NCBI GenBank assembly: GCA_964444915.1
Contig: CAYUIY010000038.1
Location: 1 to 20,053 of the forward strand
Reading direction: 5' to 3'
Length of the DNA stretch: 20,053 nucleotides
Source of the DNA: Anaerorudis sp964444915
GTDB taxonomy: Bacteria > Bacteroidota > Bacteroidia > Bacteroidales > Dysgonomonadaceae
Shown: piece after piece, positions 7,457 through 15,184 of the stretch
Position numbering within the stretch: position 1 is the first letter of the stretch
Layout: each line of letters begins with the position of its first letter
Program-made: the position numbers and the translations under genes
The notes under the pieces: generated by a model
Database searches by the model: none
Seen by the model: only the letters and a program-made list of their open reading frames with translations
Told to the model about the DNA's origin: nothing

Positions 7457-9355
7457 ATGAGTAAACAAAGAGAGAAACTTTTTACTGATTTTCCACCCGT
7501 CTCTACCGAAGAATGGATGAAAAAAATCATTACCGACCTCAAAGGTGTTGATTTTCAAAAGAAAATGGTATGGAAAACAAATGAAGGTTTTAATGTAAAT
7601 CCTTTTTACCGTGCCGAGGATATTGTGGATTTAAAATGGACTGACAATTTGCCAGGCGAATTCCCATATGTAAGGGGTACAAAAAAGGATAATGCATGGT
7701 ATGTTCGGCGAGAAATAGAGGTAGATGATTTTCACGTCGCTAATCAAGAAGCTGTTTCGTTGCTAAAAAGAGGAGTAAATTCTTTAGGATTTCACATTCA
7801 CAAAAAGAACATAACTCCGGAAGATATTGCCCTTTTGTTACACGATATCGCTCCCGATAAAATTGAATTGAATTTTAGAACAAACAGAGGCGATGAAATT
7901 AAATTGGCGCGTATTGTTGTGGATTATATTCGAGGTTTGAATTTGGACCCGATGGAATGTTTCGGTTCAATCGAATATGATCCTTTCCGTATCATGCTTC
8001 AAGAAGGTCGTGATAACCCTGATTGGGAGAATGAAATAGTGGATATTGTTAAAATTACAACAGCACTCCCTCGCTATCGAGCAATTTTGGTTAGCGGTAA
8101 TTTATTTTCCGATGCCGGTGCTTATCTCTATCAAGAGCTCGGTTTTAGCCTTTCTCAAGGGAACGAGATATTGAATAAGCTGATAGAAAAAGGCATCGAG
8201 CCTGAGGTGGCGGCAAAGAAAATAAAATTTGATCTTGGCGTAAGTTCCAATTATTTTATGGAAATTGCTAAATTTCGTGCGGCCAGATGGTTATGGGCAG
8301 AAATTGTAAATGTATATCAGCCATCTTGTACGCATGATTGTTCCAATAAAGCAGAAGAAGGTACTTGTCGGTGCGCAGCAAAGATGAATATTCATGCTGT
8401 TACTGCAAAGTTTAACCAGACGTTGTATGATCCTTATGTAAACATGCTGCGTACACAGACCGAGGCTATGTCTGCCATAATTGGCATGGTAGACTCGCTG
8501 ACAGTGCGTCCGTTTGATGAAACTTTTGAATTTTCTACCGAATTTGCTCATCGTATTGCTGTAAATCAGCAATTATTATTGAAAGAAGAATCGCATTTCG
8601 ATAAAATAACCGATCCATCGGCCGGGTCCTACTATATTGAGAACCTTACAGGTGCTCTAGCAGAACAGGCATGGAAACTTTTTCTTGAAATCGATGAAAA
8701 AGGTTTTTATAAAGCGTTGAAGATAGGTATTGTTCAGGATGCAGTGAATGCGTCGGCTGAAGCTCGTTTTAAGGCTCTTTCCAACAGAAAAGAAATCTTG
8801 GTGGGAACGAATCAATATCCCAATTTTAATGAAACGATGGCGGATAAACTGCAGGAAAATTTCTCAAATGAGTGCTTAGGTGGCAAAGAAGAGGAAACAC
8901 CTCTTAAAAAATTAAACGCGAATCGTCTTGCTGAACCTTTCAACACGTTGCGTTTAGCTACAGAAAAAAGTGGGAAACGACCAAGAGTATTTATGCTGAC
9001 TATCGGAAATTTGGCTATGCGTCTTGCTCGTTCACAATTTTCGGGTAATTTCTTTGCCTGCGCAGGTTATGAAATTATCGACAATCTTGGTTTTGATACC
9101 CTAGAAGAAGGTGTTGAAGCTGCTCGAGAAAAAAATGCGGATATCGTTGTTCTTTGTTCCAGTGATGAAGAATATGCAACACTTGCTCCCCAAGCTTTTG
9201 ATTTGTTGAAGGAGGGGAAAGAAATTTTTGTGGTTGCCGGTGCTCCTGAATGCATGGACGAATTAAAAGAAAAAGGCATTGAACATTTCATTCATATTCG
9301 CAGCAACGTATTAGAAACATTAAAAGCATTCAATTCATTATTGGGAATAGCATAA
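7457..9355 (+). CDS. mutA: Methylmalonyl-CoA mutase small (beta) subunit
   Basis: 632 residues. Non-catalytic partner of MutB in the heterodimer that interconverts succinyl-CoA and (R)-methylmalonyl-CoA, on the route between succinate and propionate. It has the mutase TIM-barrel fold (LYDPYVNMLRTQTEAMSA near 318-335; DPSAGSYYIENLTGALAEQAW near 390-410) and a degenerate B12-type C-terminal domain (about 505-632) that lacks the cobalt-ligating DxHxxG motif, as expected for this subunit. A cysteine cluster C291, C295, C304, C306 (Cx3Cx8CxC) lies in a loop before CAAKMNIHA. I think such an insertion may be lineage-typical, but I cannot confirm this. The ATG at 7457 is preceded by an A/T-rich leader without Shine-Dalgarno. 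The next gene starts 3 bases after the stop. Identity is secure. Confidence 0.97.
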   Translation: MSKQREKLFTDFPPVSTEEWMKKIITDLKGVDFQKKMVWKTNEGFNVNPFYRAEDIVDLKWTDNLPGEFPYVRGTKKDNAWYVRREIEVDDFHVANQEAVSLLKRGVNSLGFHIHKKNITPEDIALLLHDIAPDKIELNFRTNRGDEIKLARIVVDYIRGLNLDPMECFGSIEYDPFRIMLQEGRDNPDWENEIVDIVKITTALPRYRAILVSGNLFSDAGAYLYQELGFSLSQGNEILNKLIEKGIEPEVAAKKIKFDLGVSSNYFMEIAKFRAARWLWAEIVNVYQPSCTHDCSNKAEEGTCRCAAKMNIHAVTAKFNQTLYDPYVNMLRTQTEAMSAIIGMVDSLTVRPFDETFEFSTEFAHRIAVNQQLLLKEESHFDKITDPSAGSYYIENLTGALAEQAWKLFLEIDEKGFYKALKIGIVQDAVNASAEARFKALSNRKEILVGTNQYPNFNETMADKLQENFSNECLGGKEEETPLKKLNANRLAEPFNTLRLATEKSGKRPRVFMLTIGNLAMRLARSQFSGNFFACAGYEIIDNLGFDTLEEGVEAAREKNADIVVLCSSDEEYATLAPQAFDLLKEGKEIFVVAGAPECMDELKEKGIEHFIHIRSNVLETLKAFNSLLGIA

Positions 9356-9358
9356 AAA

Positions 9359-10267
9359 ATGGGGAAGGAAAGAAAAATAAAGGATTGGATTATTGCTACC
9401 CGACCGTGGTCATTTCCTGCCTCCACCATGCCGGCGTTAGTAACCATTTCATATATTTATTTTTTGAAAAACGAAATATCGACCGAAATTAATTGGTGGT
9501 ATGGAATATTGGCATTCATCGGTGCTTGCATTTTTCAAGCAAGTGGAAATCTAATTGGCGATTATTTCGATTTCAAGTATGGTGTTGATCGAAAAGAGTC
9601 TTTTGGTTCGAGTCGTATGTTGGTAGATGAGATTTTCCCACCCAAGACCATCTTGAATTATGGGTTTGTGATGCTGGCTATCGGCATTGGGTTGGGATTG
9701 TTTCTCTTTGTTCATACCGGGGTCGATTTGCTTTGGATTGGTGCTATTGGTGTTTTAGCAACTTTCTTTTATTATAAATTGAAGTTTGTTGCTTTGGGCG
9801 ATCTGGTAATTTTTATTGTTTACGGACCACTGATTGGTTTGGGTACAGCTTTTGTGATGACCAATCAATTAATGTGGAAAGTTGTTTTGTTCAATATTCC
9901 AATTGCCTTTTTAGTAGTTAATATTTTGCACGCTAATAATATGCGAGACATCCGTGACGATGGCAAAGCCCATATCAGAACGCATGCCATGGTTTTGGGG
10001 ATGAAGGGAGCAAAGGTTCAATACCTTCTTCTAGCTGTTGGGGCTTACCTTGGGGTGGTGTTGATGGTTGTTTTCGGCATGATCCATCCCTTGGCTCTTA
10101 TCGTTTTTCTTTCTTTGCCTATTGAACTGAAGAACATAAAACAAGTAAGAAAAGCTGAGGTTGCAAACCCTGAATTGATTAAAGATTTGGATGCAAACTC
10201 GGCTCAATTGGTTTTAATATTCAGCTTGTTGTTTGCTCTAGCAAACTTTGTTGCCGCCGGATTATGA
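9359..10267 (+). CDS. UbiA-family polyprenyltransferase, MenA-like
   Basis: 302 residues, strongly hydrophobic with about eight or nine membrane spans. The two Asp-rich motifs that bind Mg-prenyl diphosphate are present: NLIGDYFDFKYGVD at 64-77 and NNMRDIRDD at 193-201. The conserved ALGDLVIFIVYGPL segment near 145-158 and the N-terminal TRPWSFPAS pattern resemble MenA, 1,4-dihydroxy-2-naphthoate prenyltransferase, which attaches the isoprenoid tail in menaquinone synthesis at the inner membrane. Other UbiA members, such as haem O synthase or geranylgeranyl transferases, are less likely but not excluded. It is packed between mutA (3-base gap) and the CPBP gene (ATGA overlap), so it is part of the mut operon. 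No other men genes are in the window. Confidence 0.85.
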   Translation: MGKERKIKDWIIATRPWSFPASTMPALVTISYIYFLKNEISTEINWWYGILAFIGACIFQASGNLIGDYFDFKYGVDRKESFGSSRMLVDEIFPPKTILNYGFVMLAIGIGLGLFLFVHTGVDLLWIGAIGVLATFFYYKLKFVALGDLVIFIVYGPLIGLGTAFVMTNQLMWKVVLFNIPIAFLVVNILHANNMRDIRDDGKAHIRTHAMVLGMKGAKVQYLLLAVGAYLGVVLMVVFGMIHPLALIVFLSLPIELKNIKQVRKAEVANPELIKDLDANSAQLVLIFSLLFALANFVAAGL

Positions 10268-10878
10268 AAAGAGTAATTTTTGCTGTCATTGTAGCTGCTG
10301 TATTTTGGTTCGTGATGTTTTCGCCATGGACGAGAGATCATGTCAATTTTTGGGTTACAATGGCTTGTGCTGGAGTTACCCTGATACTGATGAGTGCATT
10401 TTGGGGAAGAGATTTTAAAAATCAATTTTCTGTCTCCATGAAAGATATCCTTATCGGTGTGGGTTCGGCGGTGGTATTGTACGGAGTATTTTATGTAGGT
10501 GACTTTTTATCTAAGTTGCTTTTCGATTTTGCCAAAGATCAAGTGGCAAGTATTTACCTTCTTAAAGAAGGAGAAAATGAATGCTATCTAGCTTTGTTAC
10601 TCATCTTATTGATTGGTCCTGCCGAGGAAATCTTTTGGCGCGGCTATGTTCAACGCATGTTGGAGCCAAAATATGGTGTATGGGTAGCAATGGTTGCCAC
10701 TGTGTTGGTTTATACTTTAGTACATATTTGGTCGTTTAATTTTATGCTTATTATGTCTGCCCTAGTTTGCGGCGCATTTTGGGGTTTGCTTTATACGTAT
10801 AAAAAAAATCTGGTAACACTGATAATTTCTCATGCTTTGTGGGATGTATCGGTGTTTGTTTTGTTTCCGATTGTCTGA
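10264..10878 (+). CDS. CPBP-family intramembrane metalloprotease
   Basis: 204 residues with several membrane spans. It carries the three motifs of CPBP (Rce1/Abi-type) glutamic proteases: EEIFWR with E121, E122 and R126; VYTLVH with H154; and HALWD with H190 and D194. Family members cleave prenylated proteins or membrane peptides, or protect against bacteriocins; here the substrate is unknown. Its ATG overlaps the ubiA stop (ATGA), suggesting translational coupling. The pairing of a prenyltransferase with a protease of the Rce1 superfamily is suggestive, but UbiA enzymes prenylate small aromatics, not proteins, so I do not infer a joint pathway. mutB follows after 119 bases. Confidence 0.88.
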   Translation: MKRVIFAVIVAAVFWFVMFSPWTRDHVNFWVTMACAGVTLILMSAFWGRDFKNQFSVSMKDILIGVGSAVVLYGVFYVGDFLSKLLFDFAKDQVASIYLLKEGENECYLALLLILLIGPAEEIFWRGYVQRMLEPKYGVWVAMVATVLVYTLVHIWSFNFMLIMSALVCGAFWGLLYTYKKNLVTLIISHALWDVSVFVLFPIV

Positions 10879-10980
10879 AATGTTTGCTGCTTTCTTCAGG
10901 AGACGACGAGAGTTGCTAAATAGAGTAAGATAAATATTATAAGATCATTGAATAATAAACATAAAACTCTTTTTAAGAGA

Positions 10981-10995
10981 AAGATAAGATAAGAT
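10981..10995 (+). repeat. Three tandem AAGAT repeats just before mutB
   Basis: AAGAT occurs three times in a row and ends two bases before the mutB ATG (10998). A small hairpin CTCTT-TTT-AAGAG (10967-10979) lies directly upstream. The region 10879-10997 holds no coding sequence and no exact TAnnTTTG element. The repeat is A/G-rich and may simply be an unstructured ribosome-loading leader. Confidence 0.65.
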
Positions 10996-10997
10996 TT

Positions 10998-13148
10998 ATG
11001 AAACCGAATTTTAAAAATATCGACATTAAATCGGTCGGCTTTACAACTACTGATGTAGCAGAGTGGGCCAAGAAAAATGAAATGAAAGCCGATTGGCTTA
11101 CACCGGAACAAATCCCGGTAAGACCTGTGTATACAAAAGAAGATCTTGAGGATATGGAGCATTTGAATTATGCTGCAGGTATTCCCCCTTTTCTTCGCGG
11201 ACCATATTCTACAATGTATGTGGTGCGTCCATGGACAATTCGCCAGTATGCAGGTTTTTCTACTGCAGAAGAATCCAATGCTTTTTATCGTCGGAGTTTG
11301 GCGGCCGGACAAAAAGGTTTGTCTGTTGCTTTTGATTTACCTACACATCGTGGTTATGATGCCGACAACGAACGTGTGGTTGGCGATGTGGGCAAAGCAG
11401 GCGTTTCCATTTGTTCGGTAGAAGACATGAAGATATTGTTTGAAGGCATTCCCTTGAACAAAATGTCCGTTTCGATGACAATGAACGGCGCTGTTCTTCC
11501 GATACTTGCTTTTTATATTGTTGCCGCACAAGAACAAGGTGCTAAGCTTGAGGGATTGAGCGGAACCATTCAAAATGATATTCTGAAAGAATTTATGGTG
11601 CGTAACACCTATATTTATCCGCCCGATTTTTCGATGCGGATCATTGCCGATATTTTTGCCTATACTTCCAAAAATATGCCGAAGTTTAATTCCATCTCTA
11701 TTTCGGGTTATCATATGCAAGAAGCCGGTGCAACAGCGGATATCGAATTGGCTTATACATTGGCTGACGGTATAGAATATTTGCGTACAGGTATCAATGC
11801 CGGAATTGATATCGACTCGTTTGCTCCGCGTCTTTCATTTTTCTGGGGTATCGGGATGAACCATTTTATGGAAATTGCAAAGATGCGCGCTGCGCGTATG
11901 CTCTGGGCCAAGATTGTGAAAAGTTTTGGGGCTAAGAATCCCAAATCAATGGCCTTGCGTACGCACTCTCAAACGTCGGGCTGGTCGCTTACTGCACAAG
12001 ATCCTTATAATAATGTTGGGCGTACGTGTATCGAGGCTATGGCAGCTGCTTTGGGCCATACCCAGTCGCTGCATACCAATGCGTTGGACGAGGCTATTTC
12101 TTTACCAACCGATTTTTCTGCTCGAATTGCACGAAATACTCAGATCTATCTTCAAGAGGAAACCTATATTACCAAACAAATTGATCCGTGGGCAGGATCT
12201 TATTACGTGGAAACACTTACCAACGAATTGGCTCATCGCGCTTGGGAACATATTCAGGAAATTGAAAAATTGGGAGGGATGGCTAAAGCCATTGAAACAG
12301 GGCTTCCCAAAATGCGGATAGAGGAAGCGGCTGCACGTATTCAGGCTCGCATCGATTCGGGAATTCAGAAGATTATTGGTGTTAATGTATACTGTCTCGA
12401 TCAGGAAGAACCTATCGATATTTTGGAAGTAGATAATACGGAAGTACGTAAACGACAGATTGAAAGATTAAACCATTTGAGAGCCACTCGTGATAATGAG
12501 GCGGTTAAGAAGGCATTGGATGCCATTACCAAATGTGTGGAAACCAAAGAGGGCAATCTGTTGGAATTATCGATCGAAGCAGCACGTGTTCGCGCTACGT
12601 TGGGCGAAATTTCGTATGCTTGTGAAAAAGTTGTAGGGCGTTATAATGCAGTTGTAAAAACCATTTCAGGAGTGTATTTATCAGAAGCAAAAGGAGATGC
12701 ATTGCTCCAGGAAGCACGTGATCTCACAGACAAATTTGCCAAAAAGGAAGGCCGTAGACCAAGAATTATGGTAGCAAAAATGGGTCAAGATGGGCATGAT
12801 CGTGGCGCTAAAGTAGTGGCAACAGGTTATGCCGATTGTGGCTTTGATGTGGATATGGGACCTTTGTTTCAAACACCTGCCGAGGCTGCTCGTCAAGCAG
12901 TGGAAAATGATGTTCATGTTTTGGGTGTTTCCTCGTTGGCCGGTGGTCACAAAACGTTGGTTCCCCAAGTAATAGAAGAGTTGAAGAGACTTGGCCGTCC
13001 CGATATCATTGTAATTGCCGGTGGAGTTATTCCTCCGCAAGATTACGATTTTCTTTACAAAGCGGGTGTGGCAGCGATTTTTGGTCCCGGTACGCCGGTA
13101 ACAAAATCGGCATGCGAAATCATGCGCATTTTGTTGGAAGAAAATTAA
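10998..13148 (+). CDS. mutB: Methylmalonyl-CoA mutase large (alpha, catalytic) subunit
   Basis: 716 residues, the usual length. Catalytic adenosylcobalamin-dependent subunit that interconverts succinyl-CoA and methylmalonyl-CoA with MutA. The N-terminal TIM barrel shows family signatures (RPWTIRQYAGFSTAEESNAFYR; QTSGWSLTAQDPYNN; DPWAGSYYVE). The C-terminal B12 domain has the base-off ligand motif D598-G-H600-D-R-G603 followed by GADGxTPAEAA-like and SSLAGGH segments, and ends in a GPGTP loop. All core elements are present, so the protein should be active. It lies 119 bases after the CPBP gene rather than next to mutA, and a strong terminator follows. Confidence 0.98.
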   Translation: MKPNFKNIDIKSVGFTTTDVAEWAKKNEMKADWLTPEQIPVRPVYTKEDLEDMEHLNYAAGIPPFLRGPYSTMYVVRPWTIRQYAGFSTAEESNAFYRRSLAAGQKGLSVAFDLPTHRGYDADNERVVGDVGKAGVSICSVEDMKILFEGIPLNKMSVSMTMNGAVLPILAFYIVAAQEQGAKLEGLSGTIQNDILKEFMVRNTYIYPPDFSMRIIADIFAYTSKNMPKFNSISISGYHMQEAGATADIELAYTLADGIEYLRTGINAGIDIDSFAPRLSFFWGIGMNHFMEIAKMRAARMLWAKIVKSFGAKNPKSMALRTHSQTSGWSLTAQDPYNNVGRTCIEAMAAALGHTQSLHTNALDEAISLPTDFSARIARNTQIYLQEETYITKQIDPWAGSYYVETLTNELAHRAWEHIQEIEKLGGMAKAIETGLPKMRIEEAAARIQARIDSGIQKIIGVNVYCLDQEEPIDILEVDNTEVRKRQIERLNHLRATRDNEAVKKALDAITKCVETKEGNLLELSIEAARVRATLGEISYACEKVVGRYNAVVKTISGVYLSEAKGDALLQEARDLTDKFAKKEGRRPRIMVAKMGQDGHDRGAKVVATGYADCGFDVDMGPLFQTPAEAARQAVENDVHVLGVSSLAGGHKTLVPQVIEELKRLGRPDIIVIAGGVIPPQDYDFLYKAGVAAIFGPGTPVTKSACEIMRILLEEN

Positions 13149-13169
13149 AAGGGTGTTTTAACTTTATCG

Positions 13170-13212
13170 AAACCGTCTCTGTGAGAATGAAAATTCCGGA
13201 GACGGTTTTTTT
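13170..13212 (+). terminator. Strong rho-independent terminator after mutB
   Basis: AAACCGTCTC (13170-13179) and GAGACGGTTT (13199-13208) form a perfect 10-bp stem around a 19-base loop, and seven T run from 13206 to 13212. It sits between the convergent mutB and hemH genes. On the minus strand the tail is only about three T, so it would serve hemH poorly. Confidence 0.85.
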
Positions 13213-13214
13213 GA

Positions 13215-14183
13215 TTATACTCCCGAAATAATTTTCCAAATTGCTTCTACAAAGTAAGGAGCATCATTGAGAGAGGGTATAAATGTGAACTCCTCTCCTC
13301 CTGCCTCCATAAATAGTTGCCGAGCTTCAATATCGATATCATAAAGTGTTTCCATGTTGTCAATTGGGAACCCCGGAGCCATTGCGACGATTCTTTTCCA
13401 TCCTTGTTTGGCAATTTCTCCGATCTCGGTTGATAAGTATGGCTTGAGCCATTTTCCCCTGCGTTGACAAGAATACAAGAGAATAACATTTTTCGCGGGT
13501 ATTTGTAATTGATTTAAAAGAAGGCGATTCGTTTCTTTCAGTTGGTATACGTAATCGAATTCTTTTCCTTTTTCCCATGCTTTTTCCACCTGAGTGAGAG
13601 GCAAACTATGATAGCTCAATATCAGTTTGTCGAATTCTTTTTCAAGATAAGGCTTTGCGTGAGTTGCAAGTGCATGAATATAGGCCGGATGATTGAAATA
13701 AGGCTTTACAATTTTAAGACGGAAAGAGTGTGGTCGTTTATAAAATATGCGCCCTATTTCGTCAATGGCTGTCTGGGTGGTAGCTTGCGCATATTGAGGA
13801 AAAAGAGGGAAAACCACCACTTCGTGAATCAGGGGGCATTTTTCTTCTAATTTGTTGATAGCTTGCGAAAAATTAGGTTCTCCATAGCGCATGGCAATTT
13901 CTACGGGGATGTTTTTTTTGGATTCCAGTTCCTTTGCGAGTCTTCGCATGAAATAAAGAAGAGGAGAGATTTCAGGATCTTCTTTGCGCCAGATTTGTTT
14001 GTATTTTTTTGCTGATTGGGATACAGAAATAGGAGCAATGATGTTTCGTGCCAAAAAATTTGACAACCATTCCGATCTTCCCATCACTAATGGGTCGGAC
14101 AACATGTCGCCGATAAACTTCTGTACCTCGACTTTTTCATAATTTGCGGGGGTCCCCACATTGACCAATACGATACCTCGCAT
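13215..14183 (-). CDS. hemH: Ferrochelatase
   Basis: 322 residues. Inserts Fe2+ into a porphyrin in the last or near-last step of haem synthesis. It begins with the typical GIVLVNVGTP, carries the catalytic histidine in LSYHSLP (H192), the acidic partner in PGFPIDNMETL (E278), and the conserved SLNDAPYF near 304-311. The usual QSRxGxxxWLxPY segment is altered and about two residues short: YSCQRRGKWLKPY at 237-249. This could be a lineage variant. Protoporphyrin and coproporphyrin ferrochelatases cannot be separated from sequence alone. It is the last gene of the minus-strand cluster, 15 bases after manA. No other hem genes are in the window. Confidence 0.93.
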   Translation of the reverse strand: MRGIVLVNVGTPANYEKVEVQKFIGDMLSDPLVMGRSEWLSNFLARNIIAPISVSQSAKKYKQIWRKEDPEISPLLYFMRRLAKELESKKNIPVEIAMRYGEPNFSQAINKLEEKCPLIHEVVVFPLFPQYAQATTQTAIDEIGRIFYKRPHSFRLKIVKPYFNHPAYIHALATHAKPYLEKEFDKLILSYHSLPLTQVEKAWEKGKEFDYVYQLKETNRLLLNQLQIPAKNVILLYSCQRRGKWLKPYLSTEIGEIAKQGWKRIVAMAPGFPIDNMETLYDIDIEARQLFMEAGGEEFTFIPSLNDAPYFVEAIWKIISGV

Positions 14184-14198
14184 GTTTTTTTAATTGAT

Positions 14199-15176
14199 TT
14201 ATTCTACATAGGTTTCTAATATTTTGGTGTATGTAGAGGGAATTAATTCTACGACATTTGTATCTGCCGGTATAAGAAGCGATTCTCCTTGATGCAGCGA
14301 GAGGGCATTTCCTTTATCGTCTTTAATTGTGCTTTCGCCTTCGATGCAGATATATATTACAAACGAATCAAGTTGATGATATACACGCCTTAGGGGTTTA
14401 TTCATTTCCAATAAATTAGTGGTAAAATAGGGGCATGTCACTAGTTGTACCGGTTGATTGAGGCAGGGCACATATTCAGTTTTATATGAATCGTGTACGG
14501 TATAGTCGATGGCATCTTTTGCCAGTTCGGTATGTAATTCACGAGGATTGCCATCGGCATCTTTTCGATTGTAATCGTAAATGCGGTATGTAATGTCGGA
14601 GGTTTGTTGAATTTCGGCTACAAAACAGCCTGCGCCAATGGCATGGACCCGACCGGCAGGTATAAAAAATACATCTCCGGGTTTCGCATGATGTTTTTTT
14701 AATGTTTCAATGAAGGCATCGTTTTTTATCCGTTCGACGTATTCTTCGGGAGTAATTTTTTTCGCAAATCCCGAATATATGAAAGCATCGGGTGTAGCAT
14801 TGATTACATACCACATTTCGGTTTTTCCAAAAGAATTATGTCTTTTTTTAGCAAGTTCATCGTCGGGATGTACCTGAATGGATAAATTTTCTCGAGCGTC
14901 GATAAATTTTATTAGCAAAGGAAATGTGTTGCCGTATTTTTCGTATACTTTTTTTCCTACAAGTCGACTTCCGGTTTTTATGAGAAGTTCTTGCAGTGAC
15001 GTTCCTGCGAGATAACCGTTGGAAATAACAGAAACATGATCTTTTACTCCGGATATTTCCCAACTTTCACCAATGCCGTCCCGAGGAGGGGCAATTTGTT
15101 TGAATTTGCAGATTTCCGATCCGCCCCAAATAACGGGTTTAAGAATAGGTTCAAATTTAAGAGGATATAAATTCAT
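14199..15176 (-). CDS. manA: Mannose-6-phosphate isomerase, class I
   Basis: 325 residues, the short bacterial type I enzyme. Zinc-dependent interconversion of fructose-6-phosphate and mannose-6-phosphate, linking glycolysis to GDP-mannose and surface polysaccharides. The cupin zinc ligands are clear: Q101 and H103 in SIQVHPDDE, E120 in GKTEMWY and H178 in PAGRVHAIGAG. The conserved TYRIYDYNR, with the active-site Arg, is near 196-204, and a second cupin-like half follows. It begins 8 bases after glgB and ends 15 bases before hemH on the same strand, so it is almost certainly cotranscribed with them. Confidence 0.95.
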   Translation of the reverse strand: MNLYPLKFEPILKPVIWGGSEICKFKQIAPPRDGIGESWEISGVKDHVSVISNGYLAGTSLQELLIKTGSRLVGKKVYEKYGNTFPLLIKFIDARENLSIQVHPDDELAKKRHNSFGKTEMWYVINATPDAFIYSGFAKKITPEEYVERIKNDAFIETLKKHHAKPGDVFFIPAGRVHAIGAGCFVAEIQQTSDITYRIYDYNRKDADGNPRELHTELAKDAIDYTVHDSYKTEYVPCLNQPVQLVTCPYFTTNLLEMNKPLRRVYHQLDSFVIYICIEGESTIKDDKGNALSLHQGESLLIPADTNVVELIPSTYTKILETYVE

Positions 15177-15184
15177 ATTTCGTT

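Noticed and set aside
8321..8377. Frameshift or assembly error producing the MutA cysteine cluster
   Set aside because: The frame continues smoothly into conserved mutase sequence on both sides, so the insertion is in frame and likely real.
13542..13850. Plus-strand open frame opposite hemH
   Set aside because: hemH on the minus strand carries all ferrochelatase motifs; the opposite frame has no recognisable content.
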